Shown here in pieces: positions 15,627-24,263 of a stretch of 50,413 nt of DNA (its first letter is position 1; each line of letters opens with the position of its first letter). Source of the DNA: Burkholderia paludis (GTDB lineage Bacteria > Pseudomonadota > Gammaproteobacteria > Burkholderiales > Burkholderiaceae). The notes beneath the pieces are model-generated. The model did no database searches. It saw only the letters and a program-made list of their open reading frames with translations, and was not told the origin of the DNA. The DNA lies in assembly GCF_000732615.1 (NCBI RefSeq), contig NZ_JPGL01000074.1:1-50413 (forward strand), read 5' to 3'. Position numbers and translations under genes: made by a program.

Positions 15627-16127
15627 GACCTGGAGATCGCGAACGGCAACGCCGATATCGTGATCGTTCGTGTGCGGGCGCCGCGCCGCGCCGCGATCCG
15701 CGCGTGCGCTTCGTCGAGCTCGCGGCCGAGCGTTTATGCGCGGCCGTGCCGGCCGATCATCCGCTGGCGGGGCGCAAGTGCACGGCGAGCTCGCGGCTGC
15801 GGCGCGAGCCGTTCGTATCGGCCGTGCATCGGGAGCGGGGCGGGCTGGCGCGCGTCGTGATCGATCTCTGCCTGAAGCGGGGATTCGTGCCCGCTACCGC
15901 CCGGATCGTGTCGCCGAAGACGTCGATGCTGAATCTCGTCGCGCCGGGCACGGCGTCGCGATCGTGCCGGAACGGATGGCGAGTCTCGGTATCGACGGGG
16001 TCGTCTTCGTGCCGATTTCCGATGAAGACGCACGGTCGGGTTGCGCGCCGGTGTTGCCGGTCGAGCCGACGGTGCGGCGGACGCGTTCGTGCGGGTGGTC
16101 GCGGGACGCAGGCAGGCCGACGATTGA
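15627..16127 (+). pseudogene. Decayed LysR-type regulator (C-terminal effector domain only)
   Basis: Pieces of a LysR substrate-binding domain can be read in order but in different frames: ANGNADIVIVRV, then FVELAAERLCAAVPADHPLAGRK, EPFVSAVHRERGGLARVVIDLCLKR (given in parts) and VSPKTSMLNLVA, then GHGVAIVPERMASLGIDGVVF, and finally ADAFVRVVAGRRQADD with a stop at 16127. The order and motifs match the CatM/BenM-like LysR effector domain, but several frameshifts break it and the N-terminal DNA-binding domain is missing. No product is expected. It lies just after the amine dehydrogenase operon, so it may be the relic of a regulator from an earlier gene order. Confidence 0.8.
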
Positions 16128-16243
16128 CGGGCACGCCGCGAGCGATCTTGCAGGACAAGAAAACTGCGCCGCGTTAGCCGTTTGCATAGCCGATCGGCCT
16201 GCTTGCTCCCCGCGACCCTCCGAGCCTGTTCCTGGAAAAACGA

Positions 16244-16271
16244 AACCCCACGCTCCGAAAAACGTGGGGTT
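16244..16271 (-). terminator. Intrinsic terminator of aceA
   Basis: Nine-base perfect arms (AACCCCACG and its complement) surround a ten-base loop. On the minus strand the hairpin is followed by TTTCGTTTTTCC. It lies about 60 bases past the aceA stop and fits as its terminator. Confidence 0.75.
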
Positions 16272-16284
16272 CGTCAGCAGTCTG

Positions 16285-16311
16285 AGCCAACCCGTAACGG
16301 GTTGGCTTTTT
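16285..16311 (+). terminator. Intrinsic terminator, plus strand
   Basis: AGCCAACCCGT pairs with ACGGGTTGGCT and is followed on the plus strand by TTTTTG. It would stop plus-strand transcription arriving from the cytochrome genes and the LysR relic before it meets aceA head-on. Confidence 0.7.
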
Positions 16312-16329
16312 GCCTGGAGATGACCGGTA

Positions 16330-17913
16330 TCAGAACTGGTTCATCGTGTTGTCCTTGCCTGCCGCCTTCAGCGCTGCGTCGCCGCTGAAGTATTCCTTGT
16401 GATCGTCACCGATGTCCGAGCCGGACATGTTCTGGTGCTTCACGCAGGCGATACCCTGGCGGATTTCCTTGCGCTGCACGCCGGCCACGTAGCCCAGCAT
16501 GCCCTGGTCGCCGAAGTATTCCTTGGCCAGGTTGTCGGTCGACAGCGCGGCGGTGTGGTACGTCGGCAGCGTGATCAGGTGGTGGAAGATACCTGCTTCA
16601 CGCGATGCGTCGGCCTGGAACGTGCGGATCTTCTCGTCGGCCAGCTTCGCCAGTTCCGTCTCGTCGTACTCCACGCTCATCAGTTGCGCACGGTCGTATG
16701 CCGACACGTCCTTGCCCTCGGCCTTCAGCGCGTCGTACGCCTGCTGACGGAAGTTCAGCGTCCAGTTGAACGACGGGCTGTTGTTGTACACCAGCTTCGC
16801 GTTCGGGATGACCTTGCGGATCTCGCTGACCATGCCGCCGATCTGTGCGATGTGCGGCTTTTCGGTTTCGATCCACAGCAGGTCGGCGCCGTTCTGCAGC
16901 GACGTGATGCAGTCGAGCACGCAGCGCGCTTCGCCCGTGCCGGCGCGGAACTGGAACAGGTTGCTCGGCAGGCGCTTCGGACGCAGCAGCTTGCCGTCGC
17001 GCTTGATGACGACGTCACCGTTGCCCAGCTGGTCGGCCGACAGTTCTTCGCAGTCGAGGAACGCGTTGTACTGGTCGCCCAGGTCGCCCGGCGTGTTGGT
17101 CACGGCGATCTGCTTGGTCAGGCCGGCGCCCAGCGAGTCGGTACGGGCCACGATGATGCCGTCGTCCACGCCCAGTTCCAGGAACGCGTAGCGGATCGCG
17201 CGGATCTTCGCGAGGAAGTCCTCGTGCGGCACGGTGACCTTGCCGTCCTGGTGGCCGCACTGCTTCTCGTCGGACACCTGGTTTTCGATCTGGATGCAGC
17301 ATGCGCCTGCTTCGATGAACTGCTTGGCCAGCAGGTAGGTGGCTTCCGCGTTGCCGAAACCGGCGTCGATGTCGGCGATGATCGGCACCACGTGCGTGAC
17401 GTGGTTGTCGATCTTGTCCTGGATCGCGGCCTTTGCCGTTGCGTCCTTGGCGGCGTCCAGCTCGCGGAACAGGCCGCCCAGCTCACGGGCGTCGGCCTGG
17501 CGCAGGAACGTGTACAGCTCGCGAATCAGCGCGCTGACCGAGGTCTTTTCGTGCATCGACTGGTCCGGCAGCGGGCCGAACTCGGAGCGCAGCGCGGCCA
17601 CCATCCAGCCGGACAGGTACAGGTAGCGGCGTTCGGTGCTGTTGAAGTGCTTCTTGATCGAGATCATCTTCTGCTGGCCGATGAAGCCGTGCCAGCAACC
17701 CAGCGACTGCGTGTACTTGGCCGGGTCGGCGTCGTAGGCGGCCATGTCGGCGCGCATGATCTTCGCGGTGTACTTGGCGATGTCCAGGCCCGTCTTGAAC
17801 TTGTTCTGGGCACGCATGCGGGCGGCGTACTCGGGGCTGATCGCATTCCATGCGCTGCCGTTGTTTTCCTTCAAACCGGCAATTGCCTTGATGTCGTCTT
17901 GATACTGGGCCAT
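16330..17913 (-). CDS. aceA: Isocitrate lyase, long form
   Basis: A 527-residue isocitrate lyase that splits isocitrate into glyoxylate and succinate, the first step of the glyoxylate shunt in the cytoplasm. The active-site segment is K217-Q-C219-G-H221 within SDEKQCGHQDGKVTVPHEDF. The long subfamily in Pseudomonas and Burkholderia has Q where short enzymes have K (KKCGH), and the catalytic Cys is present. Other conserved parts are the substrate-binding SPSFNW and the Mg2+ region ADIDAGFGN. AGGAG sits eight bases before the ATG. It is monocistronic, with its own terminator and a palindrome about 115 bases upstream. It would support growth on acetate, fatty acids or other C2-yielding substrates. 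Confidence 0.97.
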   Translation of the reverse strand: MAQYQDDIKAIAGLKENNGSAWNAISPEYAARMRAQNKFKTGLDIAKYTAKIMRADMAAYDADPAKYTQSLGCWHGFIGQQKMISIKKHFNSTERRYLYLSGWMVAALRSEFGPLPDQSMHEKTSVSALIRELYTFLRQADARELGGLFRELDAAKDATAKAAIQDKIDNHVTHVVPIIADIDAGFGNAEATYLLAKQFIEAGACCIQIENQVSDEKQCGHQDGKVTVPHEDFLAKIRAIRYAFLELGVDDGIIVARTDSLGAGLTKQIAVTNTPGDLGDQYNAFLDCEELSADQLGNGDVVIKRDGKLLRPKRLPSNLFQFRAGTGEARCVLDCITSLQNGADLLWIETEKPHIAQIGGMVSEIRKVIPNAKLVYNNSPSFNWTLNFRQQAYDALKAEGKDVSAYDRAQLMSVEYDETELAKLADEKIRTFQADASREAGIFHHLITLPTYHTAALSTDNLAKEYFGDQGMLGYVAGVQRKEIRQGIACVKHQNMSGSDIGDDHKEYFSGDAALKAAGKDNTMNQF

Positions 17914-18512
17914 GTCAATCTCCTGGGAGCAAATCGCGTTTGAGTAACTGGTTGAGCGTGCCCGCTACGTCTGTTGCAGCGAACGGCATGACTGAATAGT
18001 AACGCCAGCCGCCGGGAATTTGTCGATGTCTTATATAAGACATAAGACATTATTTTTTCTTGTTTTTCAATGAGATACGTTGCGATTTTTGCGATGTAAA
18101 ACATGTTTTCAAGCGACGAAAAGGCGACGGCGCAGGAATTCGGCCGAGATTCCGCAATACGAAATGCCCTTTCGGCTGCTGGAGGCGCGACCACTTTTAC
18201 ACGGGGCCGTGACACGCAGCCGTCAGCGCGACACGCGGGCAGCCGCGCGGGCCTGCCGGTTCGTCCCGGTCGAAGCGGACTGCGCGCGCCGCATGCGGAC
18301 AAGCCGGCGTCGCCTGAAATGTGCGTGAAAGCCCCGTCCAGAAAGCCTCCTCGAAACCCTAATGGTTTCCACTCATAGTCGCAAACAGGCAAGAACAGGT
18401 CGCCGCCGGTCTTCTTGCGGCGAATATGGCTCGTTACTTTTACTCCCACGATGCAGGCCGGCGCACACCCCGCGCACCGGCTGCCGCGCGTCCAACCGGG
18501 AGGAACCGAACC
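17914..18512. other. Divergent promoter region between aceA and caiX
   Basis: About 600 bases with a marked AT-rich block (18025-18115) that includes the palindrome at 18026-18043. It must hold the aceA promoter and probably the carnitine operon promoter. I see no coding gene: the short frames at 18080-18378 are low-complexity, without family resemblance. Confidence 0.6.
18026..18050. promoter_or_regulatory. Palindromic operator candidate upstream of aceA
   Basis: ATGTCTTATATAAGACAT is an 18-base perfect palindrome (18026-18043). The half site TAAGACAT is then repeated directly at 18043-18050, overlapping by one base. AT-rich palindromes like this are rare in such GC-rich DNA. It lies about 115-140 bases before the aceA ATG, where a repressor or activator of the glyoxylate shunt could bind. 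The cognate regulator is not evident in the window. Confidence 0.6.
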
Positions 18513-19466
18513 ATGAAGTCGACGAAGATCGCCGCGCTTGCCGCGGCCGTGCTGGCGAGCGGCGCGTTCACGCACGCGGCGTTTGCCGAAACGGATGCCG
18601 CGACCTGCCGCACCGTGCGTTTCGCGGATATCGGCTGGACCGACATCACGTCGACCACGGCGCTCGCGTCGACCGTGTTCGAGGCGCTCGGCTACAAGCC
18701 GACCACGACGATCGCGTCGGTGCCGATCTCGTTCGCCGGCCTGAAGAGCAAGCAGCTCGACGTGTCGCTCGGCTACTGGTGGCCCGTGCAGCAGAAGCAG
18801 CTGCAGCCGTTCCTCGACAGCAAGTCGATCAGCGTCGTCGAGCCGCCGAACCTGTCGGGCGCGAAGGCGACGCTCGCGGTGCCGAGCTACGAATACCAGG
18901 CCGGCCTGAAGAGCTTCGAGGACATCGCGAAGCACCGCGCGGAGCTCGACGGCAAGATCTACGGGATCGAGCCGGGCAGCAGCGCGAACGCGACGATCCA
19001 GAAGATGATCGACACGAACCAGTACGGGCTCGGCGGCTTCAAGCTCGTCGAATCGAGCGAGGCCGGGATGCTGGTGACGGTCGAGCGCGCGATCCGCGAC
19101 AAGAAGTGGGTGGTGTTCCTCGGTTGGGAGCCGCACCCGATGAACATCCAGTTCAGCATGAACTACCTGTCCGGCGGCGACGCGGCGTTCGGGCCGAACT
19201 ACGGCGAGGCGCGCGTGTACACGCTGACGGCGCCCGACTTCATCGCGCGCTGCCCGAACGCCGGCAAGCTCGTCTCGAACCTGCGCTTCTCGACGCAGCT
19301 CGAGAACCAGCTGATGCAGTCGGTGATGAACAAGACGAAGCCGTCCGACGCCGCGAAGGCCTACCTGAAGAAGAATCCGCAGGTGCTCGAACCGTGGCTC
19401 GCGGGCGTCAAGACGTTCGACGGCAAGGACGGGCTGCCGGCCGTGAAGGCGTATCTCGGCCTGTGA
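18513..19466 (+). CDS. caiX: Carnitine/betaine ABC transporter substrate-binding protein
   Basis: A 317-residue periplasmic binding protein of the OpuAC/ProX class. A signal peptide (residues 1-25, ending THAAFA) is followed by a two-lobed domain with aromatic residues suited to a quaternary-ammonium cage (FADIGWTDIT, LGYWWPVQQ, LGWEPHPMN). In Pseudomonas, CaiX delivers carnitine to the shared choline/betaine permease CbcWV, and its gene leads the carnitine operon; the same order is seen here, with no permease genes beside it. GGGAGGA lies eight bases before the ATG at 18513; the upstream in-frame extension is not needed. Confidence 0.9.
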   Translation: MKSTKIAALAAAVLASGAFTHAAFAETDAATCRTVRFADIGWTDITSTTALASTVFEALGYKPTTTIASVPISFAGLKSKQLDVSLGYWWPVQQKQLQPFLDSKSISVVEPPNLSGAKATLAVPSYEYQAGLKSFEDIAKHRAELDGKIYGIEPGSSANATIQKMIDTNQYGLGGFKLVESSEAGMLVTVERAIRDKKWVVFLGWEPHPMNIQFSMNYLSGGDAAFGPNYGEARVYTLTAPDFIARCPNAGKLVSNLRFSTQLENQLMQSVMNKTKPSDAAKAYLKKNPQVLEPWLAGVKTFDGKDGLPAVKAYLGL

Positions 19467-19521
19467 CGGTCCGCGCCACCCCCGCAATGCGACACAACCC
19501 GAATCAAGCGAGGCATCCAGC

Positions 19522-20451
19522 ATGAACCATGAAGTCATCATCACCTGCGCCGTCACCGGCGCGGGCGATACGGTCGGCAAGCATCCGGCGATTCCGGTCA
19601 CGCCGAAGGAAATCGCGGCCGCCGCGATCGAGGCCGCGAAGGCCGGCGCGACGGTGGCGCACTGCCACGTGCGCGATCCGCAGACGGGGCGCGGCAGCCG
19701 CGACCCGAACCTGTACCGCGAAGTGGTCGACCGCATCCGCTCGGCCGACGTCGACGTGATCATCAACCTGACGGCCGGCATGGGCGGCGATCTCGAGATC
19801 GGCCCGGGCGAGGACCCGATGCGTTTCGGCAAGGGCACCGACCTGGTCGGCGGCCTCACGCGTCTCGCGCACGTCGAGGAGCTGCTGCCCGAGATCTGCA
19901 CGCTCGACTGCGGCACGCTGAATTTCGGCGACGGCGACTACATCTACGTGTCGACGCCCGCGCAGTTGCGCGCCGGCGCGAAGCGCATCCAGGAACTCGG
20001 CGTGAAGCCGGAGCTGGAGATCTTCGACACGGGCCATCTGTGGTTCGCGAAGCAGTTGCTGAAGGAAGGGCTGCTCGACGATCCGCCGCTGTTCCAGCTG
20101 TGTCTCGGCATTCCGTGGGGCGCGCCGGCCGATACGGGCACGATGAAGGCGATGGTCGACAACCTGCCGCCGGGCGCGCACTGGGCCGGCTTCGGGATCG
20201 GCCGCATGCAGATGCCGATGGTCGCGCAGGCGATGCTGCTGGGCGGTCACGTGCGCGTCGGCCTGGAAGACAACATCTGGCTCGATCGCGGCGTGCATGC
20301 AACGAACGGCACGCTCGTCGAGCGCGCGAGAGAGATCGTCGAGCGGCTGGGCGGCCGCGTGCTGTCGCCCGCCGAAGGCCGTCGCAAGCTCGGCCTGCCG
20401 GCGCGCGGCGAACGTCCGCTCGAACGTCGCGCGATCGCCGAGTTCGCGTGA
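19522..20451 (+). CDS. cdhC: 3-dehydrocarnitine cleavage enzyme (BKACE/DUF849 family)
   Basis: A 309-residue beta-keto acid cleavage enzyme. The family's metal-binding H-x-H is H47-C-H49 in VAHCHVRDPQTG. The C-terminal barrel shows GIGRMQMPMVAQAMLLGGHVRVGLEDN (parts), typical of DUF849. BKACE enzymes join the beta-keto acid to acetyl-CoA and split it; for dehydrocarnitine this gives betainyl-CoA and acetoacetate. The specificity follows from context: it lies between caiX and the carnitine dehydrogenase gene, as in Pseudomonas. It starts 55 bases after caiX with GCGAGG upstream. Confidence 0.9.
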   Translation: MNHEVIITCAVTGAGDTVGKHPAIPVTPKEIAAAAIEAAKAGATVAHCHVRDPQTGRGSRDPNLYREVVDRIRSADVDVIINLTAGMGGDLEIGPGEDPMRFGKGTDLVGGLTRLAHVEELLPEICTLDCGTLNFGDGDYIYVSTPAQLRAGAKRIQELGVKPELEIFDTGHLWFAKQLLKEGLLDDPPLFQLCLGIPWGAPADTGTMKAMVDNLPPGAHWAGFGIGRMQMPMVAQAMLLGGHVRVGLEDNIWLDRGVHATNGTLVERAREIVERLGGRVLSPAEGRRKLGLPARGERPLERRAIAEFA

Positions 20452-20539
20452 GTAGGCCGGTCGACCGGCCGATACGACCCGGCGGCGCGCACGAGCGCGA
20501 CCGCCCACCGATTTCCCCTGATTCGAAGGATGCGTGGAC

Positions 20540-21505
20540 ATGGCAGTGATTACCGACATCAAGACGTTCGCCGCGATCGGCACCGGCGTGATCGGCAGCG
20601 GGTGGATTTCCCGCGCGCTCGCGCACGGTCTCGACGTGGTCGTGTGGGATCCCGCGCCGGGCGCGGAGGCGAGGCTGCGCGCGAACGTCGCGAACGCGTG
20701 GCCCGCGCTCGAGCGCGTCGGCCTCGCGCCGGGCGCCGATCCCGCGCGGCTGCGGTTCGTGTCGACGATCGAGGCGTGCGTCGCCGACGCGGATTTCATC
20801 CAGGAAAGCGCACCGGAGCGCGAGGCGCTGAAGCTCGAACTGCACGAACAGATCAGCCGCGCGGCGAAGCCCGACGCGATCATCGCGTCGTCGACCTCGG
20901 GGCTGCTGCCGACGGATTTCTACGCGCGGGCGACGCATCCGCAGCGCTGCGTGGTCGGCCATCCGTTCAATCCCGTCTACCTGCTGCCGCTCGTCGAGGT
21001 GCTCGGCGGCGAGCATACGTCGCCGGAAGCGGTCGAGGCCGCGATGGCGATCTATCGCAAGCTCGGCATGCGGCCGCTGCACGTGCGCAAGGAAGTGCCG
21101 GGCTTCATCGCGGACCGGCTGCTCGAGGCGCTGTGGCGCGAGGCGCTGCACCTGGTCAACGAAGGCGTCGCGACGACCGGCGAGATCGACGACGCGATCC
21201 GTTTCGGCGCGGGCATCCGCTGGTCGTTCATGGGGACGTTCCTGACCTACACGCTCGCCGGCGGCGATGCGGGCATGCGACACTTCATGCAGCAGTTCGG
21301 CCCCGCGCTCGAATTGCCGTGGACGAAGCTGGTCGCGCCGACGCTCACCGACGCGCTGATCGACAGCGTCGTCGAGGGCACGACCGAACAGCAGGGCGCG
21401 CGCAGCATCAAGGAACTCGAACGCTATCGCGACGAGTGCATCACCGAGGTGCTGAAGGCGATCGCCGCGGTGAAGGCGCGGCACGGGATGCGATTCGAGG
21501 ACTAG
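20540..21505 (+). CDS. cdhA: L-carnitine 3-dehydrogenase
   Basis: A 321-residue NAD-dependent enzyme of the 3-hydroxyacyl-CoA dehydrogenase fold. The Rossmann motif is AIGTGVIGSGW (about 10-20), the catalytic region is VVGHPFNPVYLLPLVEV, and the C-terminal helical domain contains EVPGFIADRLLEALWREALHLV. It oxidises carnitine to 3-dehydrocarnitine, the substrate of the enzyme encoded just before. I chose ATG 20540, nine bases after AAGGA, over the in-frame GTG at 20534; this gives 321 residues, the same as I recall for the Pseudomonas CdhA. The thioesterase gene follows after three bases. Confidence 0.92.
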   Translation: MAVITDIKTFAAIGTGVIGSGWISRALAHGLDVVVWDPAPGAEARLRANVANAWPALERVGLAPGADPARLRFVSTIEACVADADFIQESAPEREALKLELHEQISRAAKPDAIIASSTSGLLPTDFYARATHPQRCVVGHPFNPVYLLPLVEVLGGEHTSPEAVEAAMAIYRKLGMRPLHVRKEVPGFIADRLLEALWREALHLVNEGVATTGEIDDAIRFGAGIRWSFMGTFLTYTLAGGDAGMRHFMQQFGPALELPWTKLVAPTLTDALIDSVVEGTTEQQGARSIKELERYRDECITEVLKAIAAVKARHGMRFED

Positions 21506-21508
21506 ACG

Positions 21509-21997
21509 ATGACGGGCGATACCCCGCTGACGATGTACCGCGACGTGGTGCGGCCGGAATGGGTCGACTACAACGGCCACCTGCGCGATGCGTTCTACCT
21601 GCTGATCTTCAGCTTCGCGACCGATGCATTGCTGGATCGCATCGGGCTCGACGACGCCGCGCGCCGCGAGCGGGGGCGCTCGGTCTATACGCTCGAGGCG
21701 CACGTGAACTACCTGCACGAGATCAAGGAAGGCACGCCCGTGCGCGTCGACGCGCGCGTGCTCGCGCACGACGCGAAGCGGCTGCACCTGTATCTCGAAC
21801 TGTTCGCACACGGGCATGACGACGCGGTAGCGGCGAGCGAGCAGATGCTGCTGCACGTCGATACGCGCGACGGCGCGAAGTCGGCGCCGTTCGACGACGA
21901 TGTCGCCGCGCACGTGGCCGGGCTGCATGCGTTGCAGCGCGATTGCCCGGCGCCCGCGTACGCGGGCCGCGTGATCGGGCTGCCGCCGCGCCGCTAA
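21509..21997 (+). CDS. cdhB: Betainyl-CoA thioesterase
   Basis: A 162-residue hotdog-fold thioesterase of the 4-hydroxybenzoyl-CoA type. The signature around WVDYNGHLRDAFYLLIF carries the catalytic-type aspartate, and VNYLHEIKEGTPVRVDARVL is the core strand-helix region. It would release glycine betaine from betainyl-CoA. It starts three bases after cdhA, so the two are coupled. In some bacteria this domain is fused to the carnitine dehydrogenase; here it is separate, as in Pseudomonas aeruginosa. Confidence 0.9.
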   Translation: MTGDTPLTMYRDVVRPEWVDYNGHLRDAFYLLIFSFATDALLDRIGLDDAARRERGRSVYTLEAHVNYLHEIKEGTPVRVDARVLAHDAKRLHLYLELFAHGHDDAVAASEQMLLHVDTRDGAKSAPFDDDVAAHVAGLHALQRDCPAPAYAGRVIGLPPRR

Positions 21998-22028
21998 CCG
22001 GCGTCAACTGTCCACCCTGGAGCGCACG

Positions 22029-22985
22029 ATGCTCGAACCGGAAATCGCGGCATTCGTCGCAGCCGTCGACGCGTGGTACCCGGCCGGCGCGGCGGCGCGT
22101 TCGGCCGACGAGCAGCGCCGCCTGTACGACCGCTTCGCGGCGGCCTGGACGCCGGCTGCGCTGCCGGCCGGCATCGTGCAGCAGGACGCGGTGTGGCACG
22201 CGCCCGACGGCCGCGCGATCGCGCTGCGGCGCTACGCGGCCGCGCACGGCACGCCGCGCGGCACGGTGCTGTTCTTTCATGGCGGCGGCTTCGTCGTCGG
22301 CTCGCTCGACAGTCATGCGCTGATCACCGCGCGGCTGGCGGCCGATACGGGGCTCGACGTGATTGCCGTCGACTACCGGCTTGCGCCCGAACACCGTGCG
22401 CCGGCCGCGCTGGAGGATTGCCTGGACGTCGCGCGCGCGGCGCGCGATGCGGTGTTGCCGTTCGGGCCGTGCGCACGGCCGCTGACGCTCGCGGGCGACA
22501 GCGCGGGCGGCACGCTCGCGGCGGCCGTGGCCACCGCGCTGCGCGACGCGGGCGAAGACGGTATCGACGGCATCGCGCTCGTCTATCCGATGCTCGGATT
22601 CGAGCCGCAGTCGCCCGCGCGCGAGACGGAAGCGCATGCGCCGATGCTGACGCTCGACGATGTCCATCGTTATCGCGCGCAGTACTGGGGTGCCGACCTG
22701 CCGGAAGCGCCGGCGGGCGGCACGCCGCTGCTGCGTGCATCGGTGCCGCTCGCGGCGGCGCGTTTCGACGGCCTGCCGCCCGTGCTCGCGATCGGCGCGG
22801 AACACGATCCGCTGCGCGACGACGCGCGCGCATACGTCGAACGGATTCGCGCGGCCGGCGGCGCCGCGCATTACTGGATGGGAGAGGGGCTGGTGCACGG
22901 CTGCTGGCGCGCGCTCGGAACGAGCCCGCAGGCGGCGCGGCTGCACCGCACGGTCGGCGGGTTTCTGCTCGCACCACTGGCGTAG
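22029..22985 (+). CDS. Alpha/beta hydrolase of the HSL family, possible short-chain acylcarnitine hydrolase
   Basis: A 318-residue hormone-sensitive-lipase-like esterase. It has the oxyanion motif H84-GGGF, the nucleophile elbow G-D-S158-A-G-G, the AVDYRLAPEHRAPAALED segment, a catalytic acid in AEHDPLRDD and the histidine in LVHGCW. In P. aeruginosa the gene after cdhCAB is hocS, which frees carnitine from short-chain acylcarnitines. Position and family make this a good HocS candidate, though HSL esterases vary widely in substrate. GGAGC lies before the ATG, and it sits 31 bases after cdhB. Confidence 0.82.
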   Translation: MLEPEIAAFVAAVDAWYPAGAAARSADEQRRLYDRFAAAWTPAALPAGIVQQDAVWHAPDGRAIALRRYAAAHGTPRGTVLFFHGGGFVVGSLDSHALITARLAADTGLDVIAVDYRLAPEHRAPAALEDCLDVARAARDAVLPFGPCARPLTLAGDSAGGTLAAAVATALRDAGEDGIDGIALVYPMLGFEPQSPARETEAHAPMLTLDDVHRYRAQYWGADLPEAPAGGTPLLRASVPLAAARFDGLPPVLAIGAEHDPLRDDARAYVERIRAAGGAAHYWMGEGLVHGCWRALGTSPQAARLHRTVGGFLLAPLA

Positions 22986-23007
22986 CGGGCGTTTCCGGGA
23001 GGCAACG

Positions 23008-24204
23008 ATGCAGGCAGCGCAACACCGTATCGAGGACTGGCGGACCTTTGCCGCGGACGCGGCCATCGCGACGGCGACGATCGGCGACGGAGCCGTGAAC
23101 GTCGAGTGGAGCGACACGCGACGATCGCCGTTTCATTTCGACTGGCTGCGCGACAACTGCGCGTGTCCCGCATGCGTGCACGCGGTCACGCGCGAACAGG
23201 TATTCGAGATCGCGGATGCGCGCGAGGACCTGTGCGCGCTCGCCGTGCAGGTCGACGCCGACGGCGCATTGCAGGTCGCTTGGAACGACGGGCATCGCAG
23301 CGCGTGGTCGCCGGGGTGGCTGCGCGCGCATGCCTACGACGACGCGTCGCGCGCGGAGCGCGAGTCCGCGCACGGGCGGCACGTATGGGCCGGCGGCGAC
23401 GCGACGGCCATCGGCGTGTTCGCCTGGCGCGACGTGATGCACGACGACGGCGCATTGCTCGCATGGCTCGCCGCGTTGCAACGCACGGGGCTCACGCTCG
23501 TCGAAGGCGTGCCGGCCGAGCGCGGCCGCGTCGACGGAGTCGCGCGCCGGGTCGGCCTGATCCGCGAGAGCAATTTCGGCGTGCTGTTCGACGTCGAATC
23601 GAAGCCGCGCCCGGACAGCAATGCGTATACGTCGCTGAACCTGCCGCCGCATACCGATCTGCCGACGCGCGAACTGCAGCCGGGCGTGCAGTTCCTGCAT
23701 TGCCTCGCGAACGACGCGACGGGCGGCGACAGCGTGTTCCTCGACGGCTTCGCGCTCGCCGACGCGCTGCGGCGCGAGCATCCGGCCGATTTCGAGCGGC
23801 TCGCGTCGACGCCGTTCGAGTTCTGGAACAAGAGTGCGAACAGCGACTACCGCTGTTCGGCGCCGGTCATCGGGCTCGATACGCGCGGCAACGTGACCGA
23901 GGTGCGCGTCGCGAATTTCCTGCGCGGGCCGCTCGATGCGCCGGCCGGCTCGGTCGCGGCGGTCTACCGCGCATACCGGCGGTTTCTCGCGCTCGCGCGC
24001 GAGCCGCGCTTTCGCGTGCAGCGACGGCTGCGGGCGGGCGACATGTGGGCGTTCGACAACCGGCGCGTCCTGCATGCGCGCACCGAGTTCGATCCGTCGA
24101 CCGGCCGCCGGCACCTGCAGGGCTGCTACGTCGATCGCGACGAGCTGCTGTCGCGATGGCGCGTGCTGTCGCGCTCGGCGCCTGCCGCGGCCGCGTCGCG
24201 CTGA
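23008..24204 (+). CDS. Gamma-butyrobetaine dioxygenase
   Basis: A 398-residue 2-oxoglutarate/Fe(II) enzyme that hydroxylates gamma-butyrobetaine to L-carnitine. The N-terminal domain holds the zinc-binding cysteines C51, C53 and C56 in RDNCACPACVH. The TauD-like catalytic domain has H215-T-D217 and distal H356 in NRRVLHARTEFD. Aromatic segments such as EFWNKSANSDYR would line the trimethylammonium pocket. GGGAGG lies before ATG 23008; the frame is open much further upstream but overlaps the hydrolase gene. Placed last in the carnitine operon, it feeds carnitine into the same pathway, so the cell could grow on gamma-butyrobetaine. The close relative trimethyllysine dioxygenase is less likely here. 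Confidence 0.9.
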   Translation: MQAAQHRIEDWRTFAADAAIATATIGDGAVNVEWSDTRRSPFHFDWLRDNCACPACVHAVTREQVFEIADAREDLCALAVQVDADGALQVAWNDGHRSAWSPGWLRAHAYDDASRAERESAHGRHVWAGGDATAIGVFAWRDVMHDDGALLAWLAALQRTGLTLVEGVPAERGRVDGVARRVGLIRESNFGVLFDVESKPRPDSNAYTSLNLPPHTDLPTRELQPGVQFLHCLANDATGGDSVFLDGFALADALRREHPADFERLASTPFEFWNKSANSDYRCSAPVIGLDTRGNVTEVRVANFLRGPLDAPAGSVAAVYRAYRRFLALAREPRFRVQRRLRAGDMWAFDNRRVLHARTEFDPSTGRRHLQGCYVDRDELLSRWRVLSRSAPAAAASR

Positions 24205-24205
24205 G

Positions 24206-24229
24206 CGTCACTCAGTCCGTCACTCAGTC
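24206..24229. repeat. Tandem 12-base repeat
   Basis: CGTCACTCAGTC occurs twice in a row directly after the stop codon of the gamma-butyrobetaine dioxygenase gene. It is probably a simple duplication. Confidence 0.6.
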
Positions 24230-24263
24230 GGCGCTGGGGGGCATTCCTCCGCGGGTGAAAAAG

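Noticed and set aside
18103..18378. Small plus-strand frames between aceA and caiX
   Set aside because: No ribosome binding site or recognisable family; the composition looks noncoding.
22660..23007. Upstream extension of the gamma-butyrobetaine dioxygenase frame
   Set aside because: It overlaps the alpha/beta hydrolase gene. The GGGAGG and ATG at 23008 mark the true start.
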